From an uncultured Shewanella sp. (GTDB lineage: Bacteria > Pseudomonadota > Gammaproteobacteria > Enterobacterales > Shewanellaceae), in contig NZ_CANMWS010000033.1 of NCBI RefSeq assembly GCF_947501665.1, positions 1 through 56,037 of the forward strand: a stretch of DNA of 56,037 bases. The letters are read 5' to 3'. Shown piece after piece: positions 1 to 8,601 of the stretch. Both the position numbers and the translations under genes were made by a program. Numbering within the stretch: position 1 is the first letter of the stretch; each line of letters opens with the position of its first letter. The notes under the pieces are model-generated. The model saw only the letters and a list, made by a program, of their open reading frames with translations. It was not told where the DNA came from and made no database searches.

Positions 1-77
1 GGAGAAGGATTCGAACCTTCGAAGGCTGAGCCGTCAGATTTACAGTCTGATCCCTTTGGCCACTCGGGAACCCCTCC
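1..77 (-). tRNA. tRNA-Tyr (GTA), 3' end cut off by the window
   Basis: Read on the minus strand this is a class II tRNA with a GTA anticodon in the loop CTGTAAA, a long variable arm, a D-arm region of the usual type and an intact T arm (GAAGG / TTCGAAT / CCTTC). The 5' acceptor strand GGAGGGG begins at 77. Only the first three bases of the 3' acceptor strand fall inside the window, so about four acceptor bases, the discriminator and CCA lie before base 1. The sequence closely follows the E. coli tRNA-Tyr layout. Confidence 0.95.
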
Positions 78-92
78 TCAATTGCGGCGGCA

Positions 93-121
93 ATAGTAGT
101 CAGATTTTTTTATGATGTAAA
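93..121 (-). promoter_or_regulatory. sigma70 promoter of the tRNA-Tyr gene
   Basis: On the minus strand a TTTACA (-35, 116-121) is separated by 17 bases from TACTAT (-10, 93-98). It is followed by a GC-rich stretch (TGCCGCCGC), as expected for the discriminator of stringently controlled stable RNA promoters. The tRNA starts about 15 bases downstream. Confidence 0.7.
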
Positions 122-201
122 GGTCTATTTTAAATTATTACTAAAGTATTGTGTTAAGTGGTCGATTAACTATCAACAGCTTGTTTTGGTGGTTTTTTTT
201 T

Positions 202-687
202 ATGCAAAATACAATTTCTTTAGTGAACGAGTTAAGTTTAGGCTCTCGGCTTAATCAGGCTGTTGAAGCGAATAGAAGAGGTGAGTTTGGCCTGTTGTTG
301 GCCCTTTTGTCAGCAGAACAAAAAGAGAGCGTTCAATTTCAGCTAAATCAACCCTCAAATGAGCAAAGTGAGAGATCACAATTTCATTTACCTGCTAAGC
401 AACGACTTGTGGCGGATTTAAACAATGAGCAGCCCATCGTTGATAATAGTCAGGCATTTCATTTGTCGGGGACGATGGGCTTTCGATTACAAGATGGATT
501 AATGCAAGAAGCGTTAGTGGTTCGAAGTGGCAACGGTGTTGAATTTCAAACCGTAATGGATAATTGTGACTACCACACTCAAAAGCGGGCGGATATGCTT
601 AATTCATCAATGGACACTAAGGCAGTCACTTTAATTGAGCAATTAACGACTCAACGACAAATGAGCCAACTCATATTACAAGCTTAA
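202..687 (+). CDS. VC2046/SO_2500-family conserved protein
   Basis: A 161-residue soluble protein with no signal peptide or membrane segment. It resembles the conserved gammaproteobacterial group named after VC2046 and SO_2500, whose function I do not know. The N-terminal half is rich in Gln, Asn and Ser; the C-terminal half (FHLSGTMGFRLQDG onward) looks like the folded part. The frame is open upstream to a GTG at 151, but the ATG at 202 (MQNTISLVNE) is the better start because the extra 17 residues are an unconserved hydrophobic tail. No clear Shine-Dalgarno precedes either start. Family assignment is from memory of the sequence pattern. Confidence 0.75.
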   Translation: MQNTISLVNELSLGSRLNQAVEANRRGEFGLLLALLSAEQKESVQFQLNQPSNEQSERSQFHLPAKQRLVADLNNEQPIVDNSQAFHLSGTMGFRLQDGLMQEALVVRSGNGVEFQTVMDNCDYHTQKRADMLNSSMDTKAVTLIEQLTTQRQMSQLILQA

Positions 688-698
688 TTATGTCAATA

Positions 699-1181
699 TT
701 AAGGCATACAACATTGTTTAAACTTCTTACCACTGTGGCAGATACAACTTTGATTTCGTTTAGGTAATGCACATTGCTGTTGTTCGCCATCGGTATAATA
801 CCAAAGTTTGTTTTGTAATATAAAGTTTGAACGCTCGTAAATCACATCTAATTGCTTGTTTTGTTTAAACCAAGCTTTAAAGATCACAATGCCTTCTTTA
901 CTGCGCTGTTCACTGTTTAATACTTCTAGCCCTAACCATTGAGGTTGTGGGTCGTTGGCAAGTTGCTCAACGGTTAAACCGTTTTGATAATCGGGATGTT
1001 GGGTTGCAATGATATAATCAAATTTTTTTATGGCGAATGCACTATATCGAGAGCGCATGAGCTTTTCGGGTGAAGAGGCTTGTGTATGATCTTGATGAGA
1101 AAGATAGCAGCATTGGCCATAAGGCTGCATTGAGCCACATGGGCATAAGCTTGAGGGTTCATAAGAGGCAGTTTCAATCAT
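699..1181 (-). CDS. UPF0225/YchJ-like SEC-C motif protein
   Basis: A 160-residue protein with a SEC-C-type cysteine cluster at each end: CPCGS...YGQCC near residue 12 and CICHSGKKFKQCC at the C terminus. Such motifs bind zinc. The middle carries the NTF2-like YchJ domain (RSRYSAFAIKKFDYIIATQHP, then WLGLEVL). The family role is unknown. An upstream extension in frame is open, but ATG 1181 gives the canonical start just before the first SEC-C motif. It overlaps the end of the neighbouring minus-strand gene by 8 bases, which suggests translational coupling. Confidence 0.85.
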   Translation of the reverse strand: MIETASYEPSSLCPCGSMQPYGQCCYLSHQDHTQASSPEKLMRSRYSAFAIKKFDYIIATQHPDYQNGLTVEQLANDPQPQWLGLEVLNSEQRSKEGIVIFKAWFKQNKQLDVIYERSNFILQNKLWYYTDGEQQQCALPKRNQSCICHSGKKFKQCCMP

Positions 1182-1752
1182 GAGTATTGACAAGGCCTGA
1201 GTTGATAGGAGGAAATTGGCGACCATAATACAGGTTAGGCTGAGGTTTAGCATCATAATAAAAGTCAGTATCGGCTTTATTATTGGTTTCTACAACAAGA
1301 TACCAATGCCCATTGGGGTATTTTTTAGATACGCCGACAAATTTGCCAGCAAACTCACTGATAGGTTCGCCGTCATCACTGTAGGGGTAATACCGAATAA
1401 GGTAATAGCCGATATCAGTTGCACTTTTACCCTCAATATGCCGTTTCACAATTCGAAAATCAACGTCTATATTGGCTTTTCTATCATTTATTTTGGCAAA
1501 AAATGTACGATATTGATCGATGATATCTTTACGTCCTAGCAGTATTTCCTTATTTTGGTTATTCGATACATAAGATGCATCTTGTGCATAGATAAAAAAC
1601 ATTTCTTGGGGATCGAGTGTATTAAATGCTTTGTTAAAATGATGGTAAATATGGTTAATCATGGTATTGTCATCATCAATTGCAAAACTTGATGCACTGA
1701 AAAAAAGAGAAAAAGAAAGCAAAAATATTGTCAAAATGTTTGATGAATTCAT
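1174..1752 (-). CDS. exported NTF2-like (SnoaL/DUF4440-type) protein
   Basis: A 192-residue protein with a signal peptide (hydrophobic run over residues 8-22, cleavage likely after SSFA). The mature part has the layout of a small NTF2-fold domain: an initial helix with HIYHHFNKAFNTLD, then YAQDASYVSN, GRKDIIDQYRTFF, and later beta strands ending in GHWYLVVETN. In many such proteins the domain binds a small ligand or is a nuclease immunity protein; no specific function can be given here. It is the first gene of a two-gene minus-strand unit with the SEC-C protein. Confidence 0.7.
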   Translation of the reverse strand: MNSSNILTIFLLSFSLFFSASSFAIDDDNTMINHIYHHFNKAFNTLDPQEMFFIYAQDASYVSNNQNKEILLGRKDIIDQYRTFFAKINDRKANIDVDFRIVKRHIEGKSATDIGYYLIRYYPYSDDGEPISEFAGKFVGVSKKYPNGHWYLVVETNNKADTDFYYDAKPQPNLYYGRQFPPINSGLVNTHD

Positions 1753-1856
1753 AATATTCAGGCTCTTGTTATGCCAACCCTAACTATAATACTTCCCCTT
1801 CGGTAATGACAGCATAAGATCTTTACAAAATATGTAAAAAGTATTAAGTGCATAAA

Positions 1857-1881
1857 AAAACGCCTTTTAGCAAGGCGTTTT
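1857..1881 (-). terminator. rho-independent terminator after the M2 peptidase gene
   Basis: AAAACGCCTT (1857-1866), loop TTAGC, AAGGCGTTTT (1872-1881) form a perfect stem. On the minus strand it is followed by a T run. It lies between the stop of the M2 peptidase gene and the next minus-strand gene. Confidence 0.85.
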
Positions 1882-1933
1882 AATGGCGAGTTGAGTTTTT
1901 AAACAGCCAGTTTATTTGATTGAATGAGTGGGC

Positions 1934-3772
1934 TTACCAACCACATTGTCGGTTTGCGAGTTTATTTTTCTCATTTAACCAGACTTGAAGAGGCGCGAAA
2001 TAATCCAATACGGCATTGGCGTCCATTCTTTGACTACCTGTGACAACGGCGAGTGCCTCTGGCCAAGGTTGACTTTGTCCCATTTCTAACATGGTATTCA
2101 ACTTGGCTCCCGCTTCTTTATTACCATAAATACTGCAGCGGTGAATAGGGCCTGTATTTTGTGCCATTTCACAAAGGGCTTGGTGAAATTGGAATTGTAA
2201 AATATGGGCTAAGAAATAGCGTGTATAAGGCACATTGGCAGGAACATGATATTTAGCTCCAGGATCAAAATCCGTTTCATCGCGCTCAATTGGGGCTTTA
2301 ACACCCTGATATTTTTCTCTTAACTCCCACCATGATTGATTATATTGATCAGGCGTAATTTCACCGTTAAAGACTTTCCAGCGCCATTGATCAATCATTA
2401 AACCAAAAGGAAGGAAAGCGACTTTATCGAGTGCTTGTTTTAATAATAAGCCAATATCTTTTGACGCATCTGGGACCGTTTCTAATAAACCGATTTGTTG
2501 TAAGTAACTGGGTGTAATAGATAAGGCGACAGTATCACCAATGGCTTCATGAAACCCATCATTGGCGCTATTTTTAAAGATGAAAGGTTGATTTTTGTAA
2601 GCACGTTGATAATAGTTATGGCCTAATTCATGATGAATCGTGATAAAATCTTCAGCGTCTTTTTGAATACACATTTTAATGCGTATATCGTCGAGATCGT
2701 CAAGATCCCAAGCAGATGCATGGCACACAACGTCTCTATCTTTAGGTTGAGTAAAAAGTGAACGTTCCCAGAAGGTGTCTGGAAGCGGTTCAAAGCCAAG
2801 AGAAGAGAAGAAATCTTCAGCTTGTTCAACCATTTTTATTTCAGAGTAATTTTTTTCACGTAATAGCTGAGTAATATCATAGCCAGGATCGGCATCTGCC
2901 GGTGCGACGGTATCATAAATATTACCCCAGCTTTGTGCCCACATGTTTCCTAATAAATGAGCGGGAATAGGGCCGTTAGCTGGTGCAATAGTGTCACCGT
3001 ATTCTTTATTTAACTCACCTCTAACATAACAATGCAGGGAGTCATATAGTGGTTTAACTTGTGTCCATAAACTATCAAGTTCTTTTGAAAAATCATCTGG
3101 CTTCATATCATATTGACTGCGCCATAAGACAGAAAGGTTGTCATAACCTAAATCGTTGGCTCCTTCATTGGCTAAGGCCACTTCTCGTTCAAACAAGGGG
3201 CGCATTGGTTTGGCAATGTTACGCCAACCTTCCCATACTTCCAGTAATATGGCTGGATCTTTTGATTCTGCCATAATGACTGACAGTTCTGGTTGGGTCA
3301 GGCATCGACCATCTTTCAAACAATATTTACCTTTGCCATAGAGTCCGTTCAGCTCAGCATTAAGCTGTGCCAGTTCAGCATTTTTAATCGGATCTAATGG
3401 AGCAGGAAGGACCAGAGAACTACGCAGAATATTGAGCTTTCTTTTATCTATATCACTTAATTCTGTTTGGCTGTATTGTGCGGCTTGAGTGGCTAATAAC
3501 ACAGAGGTTGCGGTTTTTTCTTCACCCACCTTAGCGGCGAGTTGAGCAGTATCATGGGTAATAAAATTGTTATAAATCCATTCAGCGCGGTTTTGTTCAA
3601 TGGATAATTGGCTTAAGCGATTTTCAGCATCATTGAGAAACTGATTTGCTGTTATTGTTGATTTTTCAATATTTTCTTGATCTTTTATCTGGGGATCACT
3701 GCAAGCTGATAATCCCAACATCATCGCTACAGCGATAGATAGACGCGACTGTCTTACTACGAATAGACTCAT
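1934..3772 (-). CDS. M2-family (angiotensin-converting-enzyme-like) metallopeptidase lipoprotein
   Basis: A 612-residue zinc dipeptidyl carboxypeptidase of the M2 family, expected in the periplasm as a lipoprotein: the N terminus has a basic/hydrophobic signal ending in the lipobox LSAC. The zinc motif HELGH is at about residue 380, with the third ligand Glu in HEAIGD about 24 residues later. The length fits bacterial ACE-like enzymes. The ATG at 3772 is preceded on the minus strand by AAGGGAAG at good spacing, so I prefer it to the TTG one codon upstream. The gene stands alone, divergent from psrA, and ends in a hairpin terminator. Confidence 0.93.
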   Translation of the reverse strand: MSLFVVRQSRLSIAVAMMLGLSACSDPQIKDQENIEKSTITANQFLNDAENRLSQLSIEQNRAEWIYNNFITHDTAQLAAKVGEEKTATSVLLATQAAQYSQTELSDIDKRKLNILRSSLVLPAPLDPIKNAELAQLNAELNGLYGKGKYCLKDGRCLTQPELSVIMAESKDPAILLEVWEGWRNIAKPMRPLFEREVALANEGANDLGYDNLSVLWRSQYDMKPDDFSKELDSLWTQVKPLYDSLHCYVRGELNKEYGDTIAPANGPIPAHLLGNMWAQSWGNIYDTVAPADADPGYDITQLLREKNYSEIKMVEQAEDFFSSLGFEPLPDTFWERSLFTQPKDRDVVCHASAWDLDDLDDIRIKMCIQKDAEDFITIHHELGHNYYQRAYKNQPFIFKNSANDGFHEAIGDTVALSITPSYLQQIGLLETVPDASKDIGLLLKQALDKVAFLPFGLMIDQWRWKVFNGEITPDQYNQSWWELREKYQGVKAPIERDETDFDPGAKYHVPANVPYTRYFLAHILQFQFHQALCEMAQNTGPIHRCSIYGNKEAGAKLNTMLEMGQSQPWPEALAVVTGSQRMDANAVLDYFAPLQVWLNEKNKLANRQCGW

Positions 3773-3930
3773 CAATTTCTTCCCTTATGTTATTTTTGTG
3801 TGTGCATTTTACCTTTTTTGTTACTATAAAACAGCTGAAGAAAAAAAAACGTTTGTTTTTAAGTTTAAAACAATGAAAAAGAGCCGCTATAAAGACGAAA
3901 TCTATTTGACAAAAAGTGAACGAGTGTTTA

Positions 3931-3950
3931 ATTTAAACAAGTGTTTAAAT
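3931..3950. promoter_or_regulatory. candidate PsrA operator
   Basis: A perfect inverted repeat: ATTTAAAC (3931-3938), AAGT, GTTTAAAT (3943-3950). It sits 27 bases before the psrA start. It contains AAAC-N4-GTTT, which matches the known PsrA recognition pattern (CAAAC-N2-4-GTTTG). Autoregulation is the natural inference; the M2 peptidase gene on the other side could also be affected. Confidence 0.65.
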
Positions 3951-3977
3951 CATTAACTTAAGAATTAGGATCACGGA

Positions 3978-4613
3978 ATGGCAAACCAATCCGATACTAA
4001 AACAAAAATTCTGGATTCAGCTGAAAAACTATTTGCAGAAAGAGGTTTTTCTGAAACCTCATTGAGATTGATCACCAGTAAAGCTGAGGTCAATTTGGCA
4101 TCAGTGAATTATCACTTTGGCTCGAAAAAAGAGCTTATTCGAGCTGTATTGGCTCGTTACATGGATGTCTTTATGCCTGCTGCTGCGGGTGCAATTATAA
4201 CGGTAAAAGAACAAAAAGAATGTGCCAGTTTAGATGATATTTTTTCAAGTTTAGTCTCACCTTTATTAGATTTGAATCATGTGCGTACTGATGGCACTCT
4301 GATTTTTTTACAATTATTGGGTCGTGGTTACATTGAGAGCCAGGGGCATCTCCGTTGGTTTATTACGACACATTATGGCCAATACCTCACGCAATTTGTG
4401 CATGCGGTGGCAGAAAGTGCGCCTGAAATTCCGGCTGCTGAAATGTTTTGGCGGTTACATTTTACTTTAGGCACGGTGGTTTTTACTATGGCCTCTGCTG
4501 ATGCATTAACAGAAATTGCTGCAGCAGATTTTAACGAGCATAATGATATTGAAGCGGTGATTCGAAAAGTGATCCCTTATCTTTCTGCTGGGGTGTCTGC
4601 ACCGTTAGGCTAA
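3978..4613 (+). CDS. psrA: TetR-family fatty-acid degradation regulator PsrA
   Basis: A 211-residue TetR-type repressor. The N-terminal helix-turn-helix is complete (KILDSAEKLFAERGFSETSLRLITSKAEVNLASVNYHFGSK in short overlapping pieces, residues 9-48), followed by an all-helical ligand domain. In Shewanella and other gammaproteobacteria without a FadR-type system, PsrA senses long-chain fatty acids or acyl-CoAs and represses beta-oxidation genes. The fadE gene follows after 20 bases, so the two are probably cotranscribed, and a PsrA-like palindrome lies upstream. The PsrA name rests on context and motif as well as the protein. Confidence 0.85.
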   Translation: MANQSDTKTKILDSAEKLFAERGFSETSLRLITSKAEVNLASVNYHFGSKKELIRAVLARYMDVFMPAAAGAIITVKEQKECASLDDIFSSLVSPLLDLNHVRTDGTLIFLQLLGRGYIESQGHLRWFITTHYGQYLTQFVHAVAESAPEIPAAEMFWRLHFTLGTVVFTMASADALTEIAAADFNEHNDIEAVIRKVIPYLSAGVSAPLG

Positions 4614-4633
4614 TTTAATAAGGTATTGTATTG

Positions 4634-6913
4634 ATGGCATTTTTTATATTATTTTTATTCGTCGTGGTTGTGGTGCTTTTTAGTGTGAAAAGTACCCGTA
4701 TGACATTATTAACCAAACCAGCATTCACTTTTTTTAAAAAGGTATTGCCTCCCTTATCCAATACTGAAAAAGAGGCAATGGAAGCGGGAGATGTGTGGTG
4801 GGAAGGAGAATTATTTCAAGGCAAACCTGATTGGAATACTCTACATGGCTATGGCAAACCCAGTTTAACCATTGAAGAGCAAGCGTTTATTGATAATCAA
4901 GTTATGACAGCACTTGGAATGATAGACGATCATGATATTGTTCAAAATAGAAAGGATTTACCTCCCGAGCTTTGGGATTACTTCAAAAAGGAAGGTTTCT
5001 TTGCCCTCATTATTCCAAAACAATATGGTGGTAAAGCTTTTTCAGCGTATGCGAATTCGACTATTGTTAGCAAAATAGCCAGTCGTAGTGTGAGTGCCGC
5101 GGTAACTGTGATGGTGCCTAATTCATTAGGCCCAGGTGAATTGTTGACACATTATGGGACGGCTGAACAAAAAAATCATTGGCTACCGGATTTAGCTAGC
5201 GGTAAAGCCATTCCTTGTTTTGCGTTAACTGGACCTGAAGCGGGCTCGGATGCGGGAGCTATTCCTGATGAGGGGATTGTTTGCCGACAAGTATTTAATG
5301 GGGAAGAAACCTTAGGGTTAAAACTGAGTTGGAATAAGCGTTATATTACGTTAGCGCCAGTTGCTACTGTGCTAGGTCTAGCATTTCAAATGCGCGATCC
5401 TGAGGGTTTATTGGGAGATAATGTCAATATAGGGATCACTTGCGCATTGATCCCGACAGATCATTTGGGTGTTGAAATAGGTCGCCGCCATAATCCACTG
5501 AATATGGCGTTTATGAATGGTACGACGTCGGGTAAAGATGTCTTTATACCACTGGATTGGATCATTGGTGGGCCATTGTACGCTGGTCGAGGCTGGCGCA
5601 TGTTAGTGGAATGTTTATCGGCAGGAAGAGGTATTTCTTTACCTGCATTATCAACTGCATCGGGTCATATGACGACCAAAACAACAACCGCTTATAGTTA
5701 TGTTCGTCAACAATTTGGTTTATCGATCAGCCAGTTTGAAGGGGTTCAAGAAGCTTTAGCACGAGTTATTGCCAATACTTATCAGCTTGAAGCGGCACGT
5801 CGATTAACGACAACGGGCATTGATTTAAAAGTGAAACCATCGGTGGTTACTGCGATTGCAAAATACCATATGACTGAGTTGGGTCGTCAGGTGATGGACG
5901 ATGCTATGGATATTCAATCGGGTAAAGGGATCCAATTGGGCCCTAAGAATTATTTAGGCCAAGGTTATATGTCAGTGCCTATTTCGATTACCGTTGAAGG
6001 GGCGAATATTTTAACACGTAGTTTGATGATCTTTGGTCAAGGCGCAACACGATGTCACCCTTATGTGTTAGCTGAAATGGAAGCGGCGGCCATGGAAGAT
6101 GAAAAAGATGGCTTAGCACGTTTTGATGCATTATTGCTTGGACATATGGGCTACGCTGCTCGCAACGCATTAAGTGCGTTTGGACATGCATTAACGGGAA
6201 GCCGCTTAGCGACAGGCCCTGTGAGTGGAGAAACAAAGCAATATTATAAAGACATGACGCGTCTATCTGCCGCTTTAGCTTTTATGACTGATTTATCGAT
6301 GTTAATTATGGGCGGAGATTTAAAACGCAAAGAAATGTTATCGGCGCGTTTAGGTGATGTGCTCAGCCAATTGTATTTAGCATCAGCAACGCTAAAAATG
6401 TTTGAAGATAATGGTCGCCAGTTTGATGATTTACCGGCTGTTCGGCATGTCATGGCCACACGCTTACAATTTGCAGCAAAAGCCTTAGATGACGCTATTC
6501 GTAATTTTCCAAATAAAATGGTGGCAATATTATTACGGGTGATTATTTTCCCACTAGGAAATCGCTTTAATGCTCCTAGTGATAGCTTATCTGTTGATTT
6601 GGCACAGAGCATGAGTAAACCTGGACCTGCAAGGGACAGATTAACCTTTTTATGTCCTGATCTGAAAGATGACACAGGTGGTATTGGGGAAGTTGAACAA
6701 GCTTTTTTAGCAAAGTATGCGTGTAAAGGCTCGTATAAAAAATTGAAACAGGCTCAAAGAAGTGGCCAATTACCGGTCAAGATAGCGCCTGTAGCGTTAT
6801 TTGAAGCGGCTTTGAAGGCTGATGTTATTACTAAAGATGAACATCAAGCATTAATTGATGCCGATAAATTAAGGCAAGCTGCAATTGCTGTTGATGATTT
6901 CGACACTTTGTAG
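4634..6913 (+). CDS. fadE: acyl-CoA dehydrogenase FadE
   Basis: A 759-residue FadE-type acyl-CoA dehydrogenase, the first step of fatty-acid beta-oxidation. Residues 1-15 form one N-terminal hydrophobic segment. The acyl-CoA dehydrogenase domain covers roughly 100-480 (ALTGPEAGSDAGAIPD, AGRGWRMLVECLSAGRGISLP) and a FadE-specific C-terminal domain follows (SMSKPGPARDRLTFLCPDL). The length is close to the Shewanella form and shorter than E. coli FadE (814). A TTG lies one codon upstream; the ATG with AAGG ten bases before it is preferred. It follows psrA closely and ends in a terminator shared with pykA. Confidence 0.93.
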   Translation: MAFFILFLFVVVVVLFSVKSTRMTLLTKPAFTFFKKVLPPLSNTEKEAMEAGDVWWEGELFQGKPDWNTLHGYGKPSLTIEEQAFIDNQVMTALGMIDDHDIVQNRKDLPPELWDYFKKEGFFALIIPKQYGGKAFSAYANSTIVSKIASRSVSAAVTVMVPNSLGPGELLTHYGTAEQKNHWLPDLASGKAIPCFALTGPEAGSDAGAIPDEGIVCRQVFNGEETLGLKLSWNKRYITLAPVATVLGLAFQMRDPEGLLGDNVNIGITCALIPTDHLGVEIGRRHNPLNMAFMNGTTSGKDVFIPLDWIIGGPLYAGRGWRMLVECLSAGRGISLPALSTASGHMTTKTTTAYSYVRQQFGLSISQFEGVQEALARVIANTYQLEAARRLTTTGIDLKVKPSVVTAIAKYHMTELGRQVMDDAMDIQSGKGIQLGPKNYLGQGYMSVPISITVEGANILTRSLMIFGQGATRCHPYVLAEMEAAAMEDEKDGLARFDALLLGHMGYAARNALSAFGHALTGSRLATGPVSGETKQYYKDMTRLSAALAFMTDLSMLIMGGDLKRKEMLSARLGDVLSQLYLASATLKMFEDNGRQFDDLPAVRHVMATRLQFAAKALDDAIRNFPNKMVAILLRVIIFPLGNRFNAPSDSLSVDLAQSMSKPGPARDRLTFLCPDLKDDTGGIGEVEQAFLAKYACKGSYKKLKQAQRSGQLPVKIAPVALFEAALKADVITKDEHQALIDADKLRQAAIAVDDFDTL

Positions 6914-6925
6914 TGATTTAGAAGC

Positions 6926-6957
6926 AATAAAAAAGGACGCAATTGCGTCCTTTTTTA
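6926..6957. terminator. bidirectional terminator between fadE and pykA
   Basis: GGACGC-AATT-GCGTCC flanked by A6 on the left and T6 on the right gives a strong stem with a T run on both strands. It serves the convergent genes fadE (+) and pykA (-). Confidence 0.92.
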
Positions 6958-6969
6958 TTGTGTGTTTTA

Positions 6970-8409
6970 TTAAGCCACGATAACAATTTTACAGGTATTG
7001 GTGCCGCCGATGGTCTCCATGGCATCACCTTTAGTCATTAATACCATATCACCACTTTGTAAATAGCCTGCCTGAGATAATGCAGCTAATGCCTCTTGAG
7101 GTAAGTTTTCGGAGGCGAATTGTGTCGAATCAAAGTAGAAAGGTTGCACGCCTCGATATAAAGCCATTTTAGCTAAGGTGCTTTGATGACGAGATAAAGA
7201 GAAAATAGGCAATGAAGAACTGATCCTAGACATTAATTGTGGGGTTGCACCCGACTCCGTAAGAGCGACAATTGCCTTAACACTGTCTAAATGATTAGCA
7301 GCGTACATAGTAGATAAAGCGATTGTTTCTTCAACGGTCGAGAATTGCTGATCAATTCTGTGCTTAGAGACTTGTACACTTGGGTGTGACTCAGCCCCTA
7401 AACAGACATCTGACATGGCCTTAACGGTTTCTTCAGGGAAATCCCCAGCAGCGGTTTCTGCCGACAACATAACAGCATCAGTGCCATCAAGCACCGCATT
7501 AGCCACATCCATCACTTCTGCACGTGTAGGCATAGGGCTGCTTATCATTGACTCCATCATTTGCGTTGCTGTTATGACAGGTTTGTTCAGTTGGCGAGAA
7601 CGACTGATAAGCTTTTTTTGTACCGCGACTAGGGCGGGATCGCCAATTTCTACGCCTAAATCCCCCCTAGCAACCATGACCGCATCAGATGATTTAATAA
7701 CATCATCCATTGCTTTGTCTGTTGCAACCGCTTCAGCACGCTCAACTTTAGAAACAATTAATGCTTTACTGCCTGCTTTAACGGCTAAAGAGCGGGCATA
7801 GTTAAGATCGGCACCACTGCGCGGGAATGACACCGCAAGATAATCAACATTAATGGCAGCAGCGGTAAGGATGTCTTGTTTATCTTTCTCTGTTAGTGCT
7901 TCTGCAGATAAACCGCCGCCTTGTTTATTAATGCCTTTATTATTAGATAAAGGACCAGCAACAGTGACACTGGTATGCACTTTATTGCCTTCTACACGTT
8001 CAACTTTCAGTTGAACACGTCCATCATCAAGCATTAAAATATCGTTGATGCTAACGTCTTGTGGTAGGGCTTTATAGTCGATACCGACTTGATTTTCATC
8101 CCCTTCACCTTTGCCTAAATCAGCATCAAGGATATAAGCTTGTCCAAGTTTCAATTGTACTTTTTTATTATCTTTGAAGGTTGAAACTCGAATTTTAGGC
8201 CCTTGTAAATCGCCTAAGATCGCCACATGTACACCTAACTCTTTAGCAATGGCTCTGGCATCAGTTGCACGTTTTAAATGATCTTCAGCTGAACCATGGG
8301 AAAAGTTAAGACGAACAACATTAGCCCCTGCTGCTATGATGCGACGTAGGTTATCATCGCGATCTGTTGCTGGGCCTAATGTGGTGACGATTTTTGTTCT
8401 GCGGAACAT
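6970..8409 (-). CDS. pykA: pyruvate kinase (PykA type)
   Basis: A 479-residue pyruvate kinase, converting phosphoenolpyruvate and ADP to pyruvate and ATP. Features in order: RTKIVTTLGPATD, NFSHGS, LGDLQGPKIR, the B domain, SKVERAEA, VMVARGDLGVEIGD, ITATQMMESM, and the C-terminal allosteric domain ending GGTNTCKIVIVA. Length fits PykA of E. coli and Shewanella. It lies downstream of hexR on the same strand with a 190-base gap that contains a HexR-like site, which fits separate HexR control. Confidence 0.96.
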   Translation of the reverse strand: MFRRTKIVTTLGPATDRDDNLRRIIAAGANVVRLNFSHGSAEDHLKRATDARAIAKELGVHVAILGDLQGPKIRVSTFKDNKKVQLKLGQAYILDADLGKGEGDENQVGIDYKALPQDVSINDILMLDDGRVQLKVERVEGNKVHTSVTVAGPLSNNKGINKQGGGLSAEALTEKDKQDILTAAAINVDYLAVSFPRSGADLNYARSLAVKAGSKALIVSKVERAEAVATDKAMDDVIKSSDAVMVARGDLGVEIGDPALVAVQKKLISRSRQLNKPVITATQMMESMISSPMPTRAEVMDVANAVLDGTDAVMLSAETAAGDFPEETVKAMSDVCLGAESHPSVQVSKHRIDQQFSTVEETIALSTMYAANHLDSVKAIVALTESGATPQLMSRISSSLPIFSLSRHQSTLAKMALYRGVQPFYFDSTQFASENLPQEALAALSQAGYLQSGDMVLMTKGDAMETIGGTNTCKIVIVA

Positions 8410-8479
8410 ATCATACTCCGTTAAGATTTAAATTCTGGGACTTTATTACTTGACTATCATACCAGACATTGGTCTTTTT

Positions 8480-8494
8480 TGTAGGAAAATTACG
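8480..8494. promoter_or_regulatory. candidate HexR site upstream of pykA
   Basis: TGTAGGAAAATTACG agrees at 12 of 15 positions with the HexR consensus TGTAATWWWATTACA known from Shewanella regulon work. It lies 71 bases upstream of the pykA start. The direction of control is not visible. Confidence 0.5.
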
Positions 8495-8554
8495 AAAATT
8501 TGCTAGATAAAACCAGGTGTATTAATGACTCATATAGGTTATTTATTTGATTAA

Positions 8555-8580
8555 AGCCGTTTCAGATCGAGACAACGGCT
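8555..8580 (-). terminator. hairpin after hexR, possible terminator
   Basis: AGCCGTT (8555-8561) and AACGGCT (8574-8580) pair around a 12-base loop, just downstream of the hexR stop on the minus strand. The following T run is short (TTTAATC), so termination would be weak. Confidence 0.4.
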
Positions 8581-8601
8581 AGAATAAATCACGAAATTCA
8601 A

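Noticed and set aside
1216..1539. Plus-strand frame opposite the NTF2-like gene
   Set aside because: Opposite a gene with a signal peptide and domain pattern; no start signal of its own.
7415..7801. Long plus-strand frame within pykA
   Set aside because: It is opposite a clear conserved gene, has low-complexity composition and no ribosome site.
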